DNA from: Diabrotica undecimpunctata
Taxonomy: Eukaryota; Arthropoda; Insecta; Coleoptera; Chrysomelidae
NCBI RefSeq assembly: GCF_040954645.1
Contig: NC_092804.1
Span: forward strand, 40,019,753-40,083,752
Direction: 5' to 3'
DNA: 64,000 bases
Of the stretch, positions 11,616-22,300 are shown piece by piece; the first letter of the stretch is position 1, and the number at the start of each line of letters is the position of its first letter. The position numbers and the translations under genes are program-made. The notes beneath the pieces were generated by a model, which worked only from the letters and a program-made list of their open reading frames with translations, was not told the origin of the DNA and did not search any database.

Positions 11616-12055
11616 AAAAACGGAATAGAGATCGAAACGTCAGTGTATTAAACATGTAAATAGATATATTGTAGCTTATTTCTAACCTTCTCCCTAAAAA
11701 TACAGAATGCCACAAACAAGAAGCTATAGAAAAATAAATATATCTGTCATTTGTATGTTTGAAAACGGTCTCTTTATAGAGATCGAAACGTCCGTAAATT
11801 AAACATTTGAATAAATATATTGTGGCTTATTCCCAACATTATTTCTAAAAATATAGAACGACAAGCAAAAAGCCATAGAAAATAAATATTACTATCATTT
11901 GTATAATTGAAAACGGTCTCTGGATATAGAGATCGAAACGTCAATAAATAAACATATGAATAACTATTTTGTGGTTCATTTCCTACATTCCCCTAAAAAT
12001 ACAGAATGCTACAAACAAAAAGCTATAAAAAACAAGTAATTTTGCAGAAAGCTTA
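11616..12055 (+). repeat. Three tandem ~146-bp repeats with a conserved hairpin core
   Basis: Units begin at about 11,616, 11,761 and 11,909 (periods 145 and 148). Each contains an AAAACGG-type start, AGAGATCGAAACGTC, a variable AT-rich middle, then CTAAAAATA(C/T)AGAA and AAGC(T/C)AT(A)GAAAA. In units 2 and 3, GGTCTC and GAGATC form a hairpin followed directly by GAAAC. An inverted copy of the core lies at 11,487-11,515. This is a small satellite-like array. The hairpin-GAAAC arrangement recalls a degenerate hammerhead-type core. Confidence 0.8.
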
Positions 12056-12469
12056 CTGATACCACCCGGCTATCGAGGAAGTTACGCTAAAACGTCTTTT
12101 GACGTGACCCGTCCTTAAAGAGTTACACAATGAAATTTTTTTAAAACAAATTTTAAGACAGTTTCCACACCACTCCAGAGGTATGTCTTGTGGCACGTTA
12201 CTTTTTTAAATGGGTGTTCGCCAAGAGCCATATTGTCTTATTAAATAAAATAAACAAAACACTTAAACAGTATAAAACAAAACAAAATAAAATCCTATAA
12301 AATAAAATCAAATTCTATAAAAACAAAATAAAAATAATGTTTGATGTAACAAAACATTGTACTATTCTATTTAAACACAAACACTATACACACTTACTAT
12401 AATCTTCTCGTTTTTTTTTTTGTTTTTGGTTTTTTTATGCTGATGTTCTTACTAAACTATTAGAAAATA
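12056..12469. other. Spacer between repeat array and IS630/Tc1-type relic
   Basis: Includes a low-complexity AAAT/AAAC stretch at 12,240-12,340. No genes seen. It may include the 3' end of the adjacent DNA transposon. Confidence 0.45.
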
Positions 12470-13691
12470 TTATTCGCTGTCTAAATCTGAAGATGCAGTG
12501 CTGCTACCGCTGTCATTATCTTCACCACCTGGTGTAATTATAATTGGCTCTAGTAAAACTTCGATATGAGTGTCAAGTTCCCACATACGATGTTCTTCTT
12601 TAATTATGTGGCCTATACATTTAGCCCATTTCTCTGGAGTTACATGGAGGATTGCTTGAATCAAAAGTTTCTTAATTTCGTTTAATTTGAACGTTTTGTT
12701 ATTGCGTGCTACTTTTCCTTTCACTTTGACACCATAATCTTTTGCAGTTTCATCTACAGCATATTTAAGATATTCACTTTTCCTTAACCGTGCAATGTCA
12801 AGTAGCTAAATTTTGAGCATTGATTCTTCGTATGCAATCTCCTTTTCTGTAAGCCATTCTTGAATCCTCCCTTTCAATTTCTTTCATAATCACCTGTTTT
12901 TTTCGACTCAAATTGAAGAAAACCATCATCAAGAAACCCTGTATCACTTCCTATATGGGTGATGATTAAACGCCGTCCCTTTCCTGATGGAGCTTTTTAT
13001 CCTGTAGATCAGCCTTCTATAAATGCTTTGCGTTTACTTTTGACATTTAAATCGTGCCAAACTTTTCCAACTGTATGACCTTCGTTAATCCAGGTTTCAT
13101 CCAAATAACATATTTTGCGTCCAGTGCTGCTAATTTTGCGTATTTCTTCTAAATATTTTCTTCTTCACACAATAATTTTATTTTTTTTCTAATAGCATAC
13201 TTTTTCTGTTGAGTTTTACATATCGAAAGTTCATTTCGCGCATGGTTCTGATTAAGACTCTACGAGATATCTTGGGTAAGGAGTCATCGTTACCCAAGCT
13301 CTTGAGAAATATTTTTCAGTGTTGGAATTTCACTCCGAAAATAAAATGAATGAATTTTTCGACGTATAATATTTCTTGTCTCGTCATCCAAAACAATGCT
13401 TTTCCTACCTCTAGTTTTACCTTTTTCTTGCTTTTTATTTTCCGATGTATTTTAAAGTACACGATAAATACAGCTAACGGATACTTTTGTTAAACTGCTA
13501 CAAATGTCGATCGCTTGGCTAACATTTAATTTCATTTTTCTGCCGACAATTCCTTCATAAACGTTTCGTATCATTACCTTTTCTTCGGACGTTAACATTT
13601 TCGGTCTCTTTTGCGGCTTTTCATTTTTGGAATCAACATCAGAATTTTGCTGTCTTCTCTCGGTTTTTCGTTCAACTCCAATAAAACTCAA
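12470..13691 (-). pseudogene. IS630/Tc1-mariner-type (DDE_3) transposase relic
   Basis: The start on the - strand is 13,691. The N-terminus carries a basic helix-turn-helix domain (RPKMLTSEEKVMIRNVYEG, VSQAIDICSSLTKVSVSCIY) ending at a stop at 13,452. Further blocks are read in shifted frames: RGRKSIVLDDETRNIIRRKI (about 13,350-13,415), DETWINEGHTVGKVWHD with the first catalytic Asp (about 13,060-13,110), and SGKGRRLIITHIGSDTGF (about 12,945-13,000). After a deletion that removed the second Asp and the Glu region, the C-terminus (VARNNKTFKLNEIKKLL, then an acidic Ser/Asp tail) ends at 12,470. This family usually ends in just such an acidic tail. Inactive. Confidence 0.75.
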
Positions 13692-14272
13692 ACCAAATAA
13701 TCACAGAATATAACTAAAAATTTACTATAAAACGACAAACTATAACACTCGTATTATCAATAACACGTTTTATCAATAAGACAAACTTATCGCATAAAAT
13801 ATATTCACAAAATGCAACACATGCACTACCCTCAGAAACGCCAATGTAAATGAACGATTGTTGATGGGCACTTGCTCGGCAAAAACCAGTTTTACGGCTT
13901 TCTGTGGGTCGGAATTGGAACGGAGTTCCGTCGCTAATTCCAAAGTTGCCAAACGATTGAAAAATAATGTTGTTAAAATATCGATTTTTATTTTATAAAT
14001 TTAAATATGTAACGAAACGGAACATATAAATAAAATTTATTTACAATTAAATACGGGAACATACAAATAAAATTACAATTTTGTGCTTAATTTTGACTAT
14101 TGAAAAAATCATGTTTTTGGTATTTTTATGACGGTAATAATCGCTGCGTGGAAGAATACAGGTTTTGTATGACCATAATTACTACTTGTGAACAAGAATT
14201 GGCTACACTGTACGACAACTCCTGGTCAATTTTTTTATAGAGAAGCACAAATAAATATACTACTTATATATT
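13692..14272. other. Spacer, possible DNA-transposon 5' end
   Basis: Upstream of the preceding transposase and probably partly its 5' terminal region. No clear inverted repeat was matched. Confidence 0.4.
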
Positions 14273-14766
14273 ATATACTTACGAAGAATAGAAAAAGCCA
14301 GATCCATATTCACTAAAATGAAGAGAGTGTTCTGCGGAAGAGATTTGAGCCTTGAAATGAAACTTCGCCTGATGAGATGTTACGTACTTTCTGTGCTGTT
14401 CTACGGAATGGGGTCATGGACGTTGAAAAAGATTGATACCAAAAAATTAAAGGCATTTGAACTGTGGATGTATCGCAGAATCCTGAGAATATCATGGACC
14501 GAGAGAGTCACAAATGTCGAGGTCTTGAGAAGAATGAATAAAGAAAAGGAAGTCATATTTACGATCAAAAAACGAAAACTGCAATACTTGGGACACATTA
14601 CAAGAGGCGAAAGATATGAACTGCTTCGAATAATTATGCAAGGGAAAATAGCAGGAAAAAGGTCCATAGGAAGAAGACGAAACTCCTGGCTAAAGAATCT
14701 ACGGGAATGGTATAGCTGTAGCAGCAACGAATTATCTCGGAACGAAGATGGCACTTGAAGAAGAAG
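14273..14766 (+). pseudogene. 5'-truncated GAA-tailed LINE insertion with TSD
   Basis: ACTTATATATT at 14,262-14,272 is repeated exactly at 14,767-14,777, an 11-bp target-site duplication. The 494-bp insert codes for the RT C-terminal region in one uninterrupted frame from 14,273 to 14,758: RCYVLSVLFYGMGSWTL, FELWMYRRILRISW, RKLQYLGHI, GRRRNSWLKNL. It ends with GGCAC and a GAAGAAGAAG tail. Because the frame is open over the whole retained portion, this is a fairly recent, strongly 5'-truncated copy. It lacks endonuclease and RT catalytic domains, so it was mobilised by another copy. Confidence 0.88.
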
Positions 14767-14899
14767 ACTTATATATTGTGTAATTTCTTATGAGAAAACG
14801 CAAATTGCAATTGAGAAAATGGGTAGTTTTCGAGGGCCGCTGTGTACATTTAAATTTGAGGATATTCAGCGTTTAAACGATGAATCACTATTAAAAATA

Positions 14900-16040
14900 G
14901 TGGAATTATAGTTTAGGTATTACTTCGCTTAAATCATGATTCAATATTTGCTTTTCCACTGCTGGACATAGATCTCCCTCATAATTTTCTATCTCTTTCG
15001 ATATTGTGCCTCTTGCATCCAATTCCTGTGGCAACGTTTTGATCGTCAGTCCAACGTGTTGATAGACGACCTCTGCTTCGGTAGGCATCAGCCACTCCCT
15101 ATTTTCGTCGTAGCTGGCGGTTTGGGACCTTTTCTCGCAGTGAAATGCCCGACATGGCCCTCCATCGCCCTTTGAGCCACACGGACCTTTTTCACTGTTC
15201 ACCTTGTCATAGTCAAAGTTTTTACTCCGTAAGTTAACACTGGCAAAACACACTAATTAAAGGTTTTTCTTTTAAGACACATTGATATGTCGGACAATTT
15301 TCAAATGTGGTTCAATTTGCCGCAGGCTGCCTAAGTTAGTTTTATACGACGGAGAAGCTCAACGGCTGGTTATTTTTTCCTATGCAAATCTCGTGAACTA
15401 TGTATTTATAGGCCATTACCTGGTCTATGGATCTCACTGACTGCAAGATTTGTCATCATCTGGGTTTTAGATATAATTATTTTTAATCTCCTTTCTAGCG
15501 AGGAAAGGTAGAGCTAATTTAAAAGTTCTTTGGCGTCATCTGCAAACTTCAGGTGGCTAAGCTTTTCTTAATTTATGTTTAAATATGTCATTAAATATTT
15601 TTTTGGCGTTAAGTACCGTCGATGTTTAATAGTTTTATAAGTTCAGCGTATGCATTGTCAGGTCCAGGAGCTTTACCATCGTTTAGTTGTGATATTGCTC
15701 ATTCCACTTTATCTGATGTGATCGGTAAGTAGTCATTACATAATGTAGGATGGAGGTTTTTCGGATCTATTGTCATCACAGAATTCTTGTATGTATTTGG
15801 TCCATATGCAAATTTCTTGATTTTTATCTGTGATGTAATGATGTTCCCCGTCGATCCTGTAGTTTGCTAGCTGTGCCGGATTTCTGCAGAACTTTTTATG
15901 CATATTAAATAAATCGTGTTTTTGTTCCATTAACACCATTTTCCATTCACACTGTGATTTTAACCAATTTTCTTTGCCATTCATTATGAATATTTTCAAG
16001 GGTCTCGGTACTTCTGTTCGAATATTGTGGCTTCTATTTC
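14900..16040 (-). pseudogene. Degenerate RTE-type LINE with internal deletion
   Basis: Read on the - strand. The pre-RT linker (ending RSEKPPS, 15,736-15,999) leads into WAISQLNDGKAPGPDN (about 15,640-15,700), a standard LINE fingers motif. The next block, near 15,525-15,560, is HLKFADDAKELL, the catalytic palm, so a few hundred codons between are deleted. The thumb and C-terminus (VLPVLTYGVKTLTM, about 15,195-15,250, then VAQRAMEG) continue with many stops to about 14,900. An open stretch at 14,906-15,253 lies mostly in the wrong frame for this protein. Confidence 0.65.
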
Positions 16041-17053
16041 TATTATTTCTAAACTTAATCGTCTCGACATATCGCTCACATATAAAGGTAAACCTTTTAA
16101 ATTACTTTTCTTCTCTAGGTTCTTTATTGTTTGCTCGTTATATGTTATGTTGCTCGTTATGTTGGATATCGATCAAGATATACTTATGGTGAGCTATACA
16201 TTTATAGTTTTACAGAACTATTAATTCACATCTTTAAATAGTTTGAACTAAAAATTATGTACACAAAAGAAGAAGTTTTAACATTGATTCTTTTTGAAAC
16301 AAGGTGTACAAAAAGGGTGTACATATGTGAAATTATGAATATAATTTCAGTTAATGAGGACTGTATTACATAGGGCTGGTTCAAATAAATTAGGATATGT
16401 GGTAAAAGGTTATACGGATTATAGCAAATTAAGTTTATACAAAGTCTTACCAATTCTTCTGCTGCACATACACACACTCGCGGTATTTAGAGGCTTTCAG
16501 TCGCGGTTGTTCTTCATACGGGAAAACTGTCCGGTTACCGGTTTCGGAACACGTGTTTCGCGGTATTAACACGTAGATCACGATGTAGAGCACATTTGCG
16601 TCTGTACACGATTTAAAATAGTACTTGCGGTATTTTTCGCGTAACTATAAGCGAGAGAGATAATTAGAGTGGAGAAAAAGCTTGGTAAGTCTGTACCAAG
16701 CGATAGGTAGCGATAGAGAGATTATACGTCTGCCTAGTAGGACTCAGCAGACGAAAGAGAGGACGACTGTTTCTAGCAACAGTCAGCAGTCAAGAGAGAG
16801 TGTCCGTTATCATCGAGAGACAACAGGCAAGAGAGTGAGACTTTCTTTGCTATCTTACAACTGTCTGTATTTCTAATGGAGTGGGGTTAAAATGTGAGTA
16901 GGAAGGGTTGGAGAACGGGAAATAATTGTAAAATTGTGGTAGAATGGTAGCTAGTAATACAGCGAAAAAATGACATGATTTTTCGCATGTAAAAAAATTT
17001 AACACAAGGCATAGGGTAATAACAAAATCCATGATTTGTTAATTTTCTTTTTG

Positions 17054-17055
<2 letters not shown>
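16041..17055. other. Unassigned region with a GC-richer patch
   Basis: 16,480-16,870 is richer in G+C and AG-type motifs than its surroundings and contains a consensus splice donor (TTGGTAAGT, about 16,681-16,689). It could be a 5' untranslated exon or a retroelement leader. No ORF supports a protein. Confidence 0.35.

Positions 17056-17133
<78 letters not shown>
17056..17133. repeat. (AT)n microsatellite, SINE tail
   Basis: About 39 AT units lie directly at the 3' end of the minus-strand SINE. Confidence 0.95.
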
Positions 17134-17136
<3 letters not shown>

Positions 17137-17375
17137 CAATATTTAGGCGCCTCGCCCTTCCGGTAGGGATCTATGGAGGAGTATCACTGGGCCATAGGCC
17201 GATCAGACACCAGCGTATTCTAGTCTAAGCCGCAGATTCATTTAGAATTTTAAACTGCTGCGTTAACCTTTTTGTTTTCTGTACACCGAGCTGGGGATCG
17301 AACCACTGAACAACTCGCAGTGAAGCGAATGAAAACCGGCCGCAAAGCCCGCTTGGCTATCTGGCTATCTTTATT
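17134..17375 (-). repeat. tRNA-derived SINE
   Basis: On the - strand, a tRNA-like head has an A box (TAGCCAAGCGGG, 17,359-17,348) and a B box (GGTTCGATCCC, 17,304-17,294) about 44 bp apart, the internal RNA polymerase III promoter. The ~150-bp body is unrelated to tRNA and runs to AATATTGGTG, followed by an (AT)n tail. The A box (GATAGCCAAGCGGG) resembles a Ser/Leu-type tRNA. No known SINE family was matched by name. Confidence 0.75.
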
Positions 17376-18221
17376 GTAAATAACTGATATAAAAACGGGC
17401 TAAAAATATACGCTATTTCACATTCAATATTCGGTTCGTTTTATGATTATTTGATTATTAAATCTACAAAAAATTCATTTCTCAGAAGTAGTAACATTAC
17501 AACCTACGTGATTATCAGTAGTACTCCAAATAGATAATTTTTAGACATCCGGTATAGTAGAACAAAAACCGCGCCTCATATCACATTGACAGGAAACTGA
17601 TTTAGAATCTGCGCTAGAGGATGTAGTCGTTTTTTTTACAGTTTCCATGTGTTCCTTAAACACACCGAACCACTGAGATGGTCGTACGGCTTTTAATATA
17701 AACAGTGATAATTAAATTACATGTGTATAAGCGATAATTTGGATGTACGTTAGATTTCACGGCGTGAAAACCGTTTGAAAGGCAGTATCTTGATTTAAAA
17801 CTATTTTTTGTTCGTCAAAAGTGCACAACTAAACAAGTATAAAGTGTCTTTAACGTAAGTAGTTTAAAATAATCTTATATTCTCTAATATATAATATAAA
17901 ACTAACTGAAGATATCTGAATTTTGGTATAGGTATCTTAAAAATTCTATTAAAAAAACTAGTTTAAAAGTCTCCAATGATCCCGCTTGTGTTTTTTACCT
18001 GAGTACAAAGGTCACAACTTTTCGTTTTTTCGTGTATTTGTAAAATGGTGAGAGCTACCGGAAAAATGGTTCAGAAAAAAATTGTAGATCGTGAAATTTT
18101 ATGCAGAAGATGTATTAGTACTTTTCTACTTACGAAGCTACGTTCTCGAGTTATCACATTACCTCTGAGGTTTTCCGAGTGAGATTACTACACGATATCT
18201 TTAGATCGAGGAAATTGAATG
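17376..18221. other. Unassigned sequence
   Basis: Contains a consensus splice donor (AACGTAAGT near 17,858-17,866) but no ORF of note. No repeat recognised. Confidence 0.4.
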
Positions 18222-18981
18222 GGACAATATTTTATTATTATAATGCAAATTGTAATAGCAAGTAAAGTACATTATTCATCATCAAATTCTATTTTCTCCT
18301 CTTCGCTCTCTTCTCCCTGTTCTTGCTCAGTTTCTATTGACTGCTCTAAAAAGGAAGATATAAATCAGTTAGACCCTCATCATTTTCGAAAGAACCTTTA
18401 TCCCTTGCATTTGATTCATTAATAGCATTAGCATTAGTACAAGAGTGGCCTTGAGGCCGCAATAAACCTCTTAGATCGAGTGGATGGGTGAGCGCCCATT
18501 CATATTGAAGAGTGGCCTTGAAAATTTTCACAGACTGATAAACAAAACAATCCAACTTTTCTGCACCAACAATTATTCGTAAAGCCTTTTTGGTTTTAAT
18601 TTTAAAAAATTATATTTTGCAATTTCTCTGAGCAGATAAAACTTGTTATTCGTCTATTTCCAGCCCAAGTCTTCACAATTCTGTTTATTGCACAGCTACA
18701 CTTGAACTTGCACACGAAACAGTGTTAATATGCAGAAGCAGATTTTGTATTAAGACAAGATAACTACATCCTTTTATTATTCCTTGTGTTTCGCGAAATT
18801 CAAAAATCTATCCATTCCATTTTTTGGATCTCCAAGCTTCAAAGCAAGGAAAAAAGCGAATTCTGTTGGTGAGGAGTATGCCTGCTGAAGAATTAATGTT
18901 TGTAAATACATCTGCGTTATCATTCAAAGCATTACGTTTTTCAAACAATTTAAATACGGCATACTTTAATTTAAATACTAG
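18222..18981 (-). pseudogene. 3' part of a split nuclease-like (PIN-like) TE-associated gene
   Basis: This is the downstream half of a degenerate minus-strand gene whose upstream half is at 25,326-25,745. The BEL/Pao element separates the halves and a TACTAG repeat marks the break. Readable blocks are EFAFFLALKLGDPKNGMDRF (about 18,795-18,855), EDLGWK followed by NNKFYLL (about 18,645-18,675), and an acidic Ser/Asp-rich end near 18,280-18,350. They follow the order I remember for a widespread, unnamed arthropod family that carries a DTD...HALTGCDTTSA-type core. Many stops; dead. The family is recalled, not searched. Confidence 0.5.
18976..18981. repeat. BEL/Pao target-site duplication, left copy
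   Basis: TACTAG here recurs at 25,320-25,325. Because the base after each LTR is also T, the true duplication may be 5 bp (ACTAG), the usual size for BEL elements. Confidence 0.85.
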
Positions 18982-19284
18982 TGGATTTGCTTGATATGCA
19001 CTTCGCTTGTGCCGCTGGTTAATAATCAAACTCCGTGCGAAAACAAAACTGATTTTATTTTGAATTACACAATACAATATATAAACGCTTATTAAGTATT
19101 ATGTCCGCTCGCTCTGAATGCTGTATCACCGTATCCCGTCTCGTACTTGAGTGTTGTCTTCTTTGGGGTGCCTTAAGGGACTCGCCTTATCTTCACATAT
19201 GGCATAATATATCTCCCTACGCCACTATGTTGCCGGATTGTAAAAATGCATAAAATAAATTTGACTTAGATAGAGGCGTGAACA
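18982..19284 (-). mobile_element. 3' LTR of BEL/Pao retrotransposon
   Basis: 303 bp, beginning TG and ending CA on the + strand. It is identical to 25,017-25,319 except for one visible substitution (AAAACTGATT here, AAAACCGATT in the other copy). On the - strand it is preceded by a purine-rich stretch (19,285-19,300, AAGGCGGGGGC), the likely polypurine tract. Confidence 0.95.
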
Positions 19285-19357
19285 TGGCCCCCGCCTTGGC
19301 AAACACTGCCAACAAAATCGTCTGCTAATGCTAAATGTTCAAATGTTCAAACTACAC

Positions 19358-22300
19358 TTATTCCGAAACGGGTAGCGGACACACCTTGGAAAAAGAACGA
19401 GTTATGATACCATTGTCTGTCTTTATCCTAAAAACTCTGGCTACACCATCACTGCCGCGTAAAAGTTCGATCACGCGACCTAACTTCCACCTTAATGGAG
19501 GTAAATTGTCCTCTTTTATGAGCACTAACGTGTTTTCCGCAACTTCACCGTTAGTAGTAGTCCATTTCGTGCGTTTTTGTAGTTCGGAGATGTATTCTTT
19601 GTTCCATCGTTCCCATATATGCTGAGAAAGCTGCTGAATATGCTGGAATTTTGAGAGCCGATTAACTGGAACATGACGCAAATCTGGATCTGGATTGGTA
19701 ATAAGTGGTCTTCCGATGAGAAAATGTGCAGGAGTTAATGGGGAGAGATCATTTGGATCACAGGATAAAGGATGAATGGGTCGGGAATTTATTATAGCTT
19801 CAATCTGCACAAGCAACGAATAAAATTCCTCGAACGTTAAGTGCGCGTTTCCCAAAACCCTATGCAAATGATGCTTAACTGTTTTTACTCCGCTTTCCCA
19901 CAGTCCGCCAAAATGTGGAGAATAGGGAGGTATGAAGGACCACGAAATATTATTCTTTAGCAAGGATTCTCTTATCGCGGGAGTGTGCTGCTCTAAAAAT
20001 TTGCTTAACAATTTTAACTCCGAACTAGCTGCTATAAAATTGGTTCCATTGTCGGAGACCATCTTTTGAGGCTTGCCTCTTCGCGCAATAAATCTTTTAA
20101 AGGCCAACAGAAATGATTCCTTAGACAGTTCTGTAACTAATTCTAAATGTATGGCCTTCGTACAAAAACAAATAAAAAGACACATGTAACTCTTTATTAG
20201 TTTACAACCTCGACCCTTTCTATCGCGAATTAAGAAAGGGCCCGCATAATCAACACCTGTTACAATAAATGGTGGGCCACCTGCGAGACGCTGGGCAGGT
20301 AGGTCACCCATTATTGGCTGAATGGATTTAGATTTTAATCTAAAACATTTTACACATTTGTGTACGGTACGTCGCGCTAAATTTCTTCCTGATAACGGCC
20401 AGAAAGTTTCTCTTATAGTTGCAAGTAAAAGCTGAGGACCAGCATGCATAAGATCCTTGTGAAAATGATTAAATATTAACGATGTAACTATATGATCTGC
20501 CGCTAAAATGATGGGATGTTTTTTGTCATACGTAAACTCGGAATGCTTTAAACGCCCGCCTACTCTCATGATGCCCTGATCATCAAGAAATGGAGATAAA
20601 TTTATGAGTTTGCTGTTTTTATCTAAAGATCCCTTTTGGTTCAAATGCTTTATTTCATTAGAAAATGACTGTGATTGACACAGTTTTAGAATGCGATTAA
20701 ATGCAGAATGTATTTCATTCAAAGAAAGGGGTTCAGAAGTTCTTTCCTTATTTTTACACATGCGGATGAATCTGAACACATATGCAGCGGTTCTTTTTAA
20801 ACGTAAAATATTAGAGAAGCGCTCAAATGAAAATACTTCCGTATTCTGTGTTTCATCAAGTTTATTCGTAAAAACCTTTATGTTTTTCCTCGTTTCGCTT
20901 GTTTCAGTGGGGACAACTTGTAAATTTGGCCATTTATCTGAATCTTGCATGATCCACTCCGGTCCATGCCACCATAAGTTGCACTCCATTATTTTATCTG
21001 GTTCCACGCCTCTGGACACTAGATCTGCAGGATTATCCTTGCCTGGCACATGACGCCACTGCGCAAACGAAGTGGTTTCCTGGATCTCTGCTACGCGGTT
21101 ACTAACAAACGTCTTCAATGCATTGGCTGCTGTTTTCAACCAACTAAGTACTATCGATGAATCTGTCCAGAGGTAACACGTATCAAATTGCACATTTAAT
21201 GAATTTTTGACCTTATTGGTCAAACGCGATAAAATGACTGCTCCACAGAGCTCTAAACGCGGCAAAGTAACTGGCTTTAAGGGCGCAACCTTGCTTTTTG
21301 CACATAATAAGAATGAATACGACCTGCCTAACGAATCGGTAGATTTAATGAATATGCAAGCACCGTACGCCTTTTCTGAGGAGTCGCAAAATCCATGAAG
21401 TTCTAGTTTGACCTTACTAGAACATATAACATGCCGAGGTATTTTTAAATTGTTTAAGCTTCCTAATTTATTCCTAAACTGTAAATAATTATTTGCTAAA
21501 TGCTCCGGTATGGGATCATCCCATGAAAGACGCTCGAGCCATAGTTGTTGTAACATAATTTTCGCTATGATGGTACACGCACTTAATAGACCCAAGGGAT
21601 CAAAAAGTTGAGCTATGTCCGATAATAAAGTTCGCTTTGTGATTATATGGCCTAGAGATGAACTTATGCTATAAAACAGAGTATCTGATTGTGGTGAGTA
21701 CAATAATCCCAAAGTTTTCGCCTTCTCGTTTTCACCGAATTGAATAACGGAACCCGTAGTTGAATTATCCGGTATATCTCTTAATATTTCAGGATCATTT
21801 GAATAGAATTTACGCAATGTAAATCCTCCGCCTTTGAGGACCTCAAAAAGTTGTTTACATGCTTCGCGCGCTTTCTGTTTTGAATCAAAACCTGTCAAAA
21901 GGTCGTCCACATAAAAATCGGATTTAATAATGCTAGCAATGTTAGGATTTTTAGCTTCTTGCTCCTCTGCCAATGTCATTAGACATTTAATCGCTAAGTA
22001 AGAAGAGCATTTCATACCGTATGTAACTGTCTGTAACTGAAATATTTCAATCGGTTCTTCCGGATTATTTCGCCATAAGATACATTGTAAGGATTTTTGA
22101 TCATCTGCAACCAATACCTGACGGTACATTTTTTCTATATCCGCACTAACTACATATAAGTGTGTTCTAAAACGCAATAAAATGGAGAGTAAATCATTTT
22201 GTAAGGTTGGTCCGGCCATTTGAATACTATTTAATGAAATGCCGTTTGTAGTTGGCGCACTACAATCGAACACAACGCGCAAACGTGTCGTCAAAGAATT

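Noticed and set aside
11616..12055. CRISPR-like array
   Set aside because: Whole ~146-bp units are repeated with no unique spacers; a eukaryotic tandem repeat.
14906..15253. 115-residue ORF (-) that looks like a small gene
   Set aside because: An alternative frame over the decayed LINE C-terminus (VAQRAMEG motif is in another frame).
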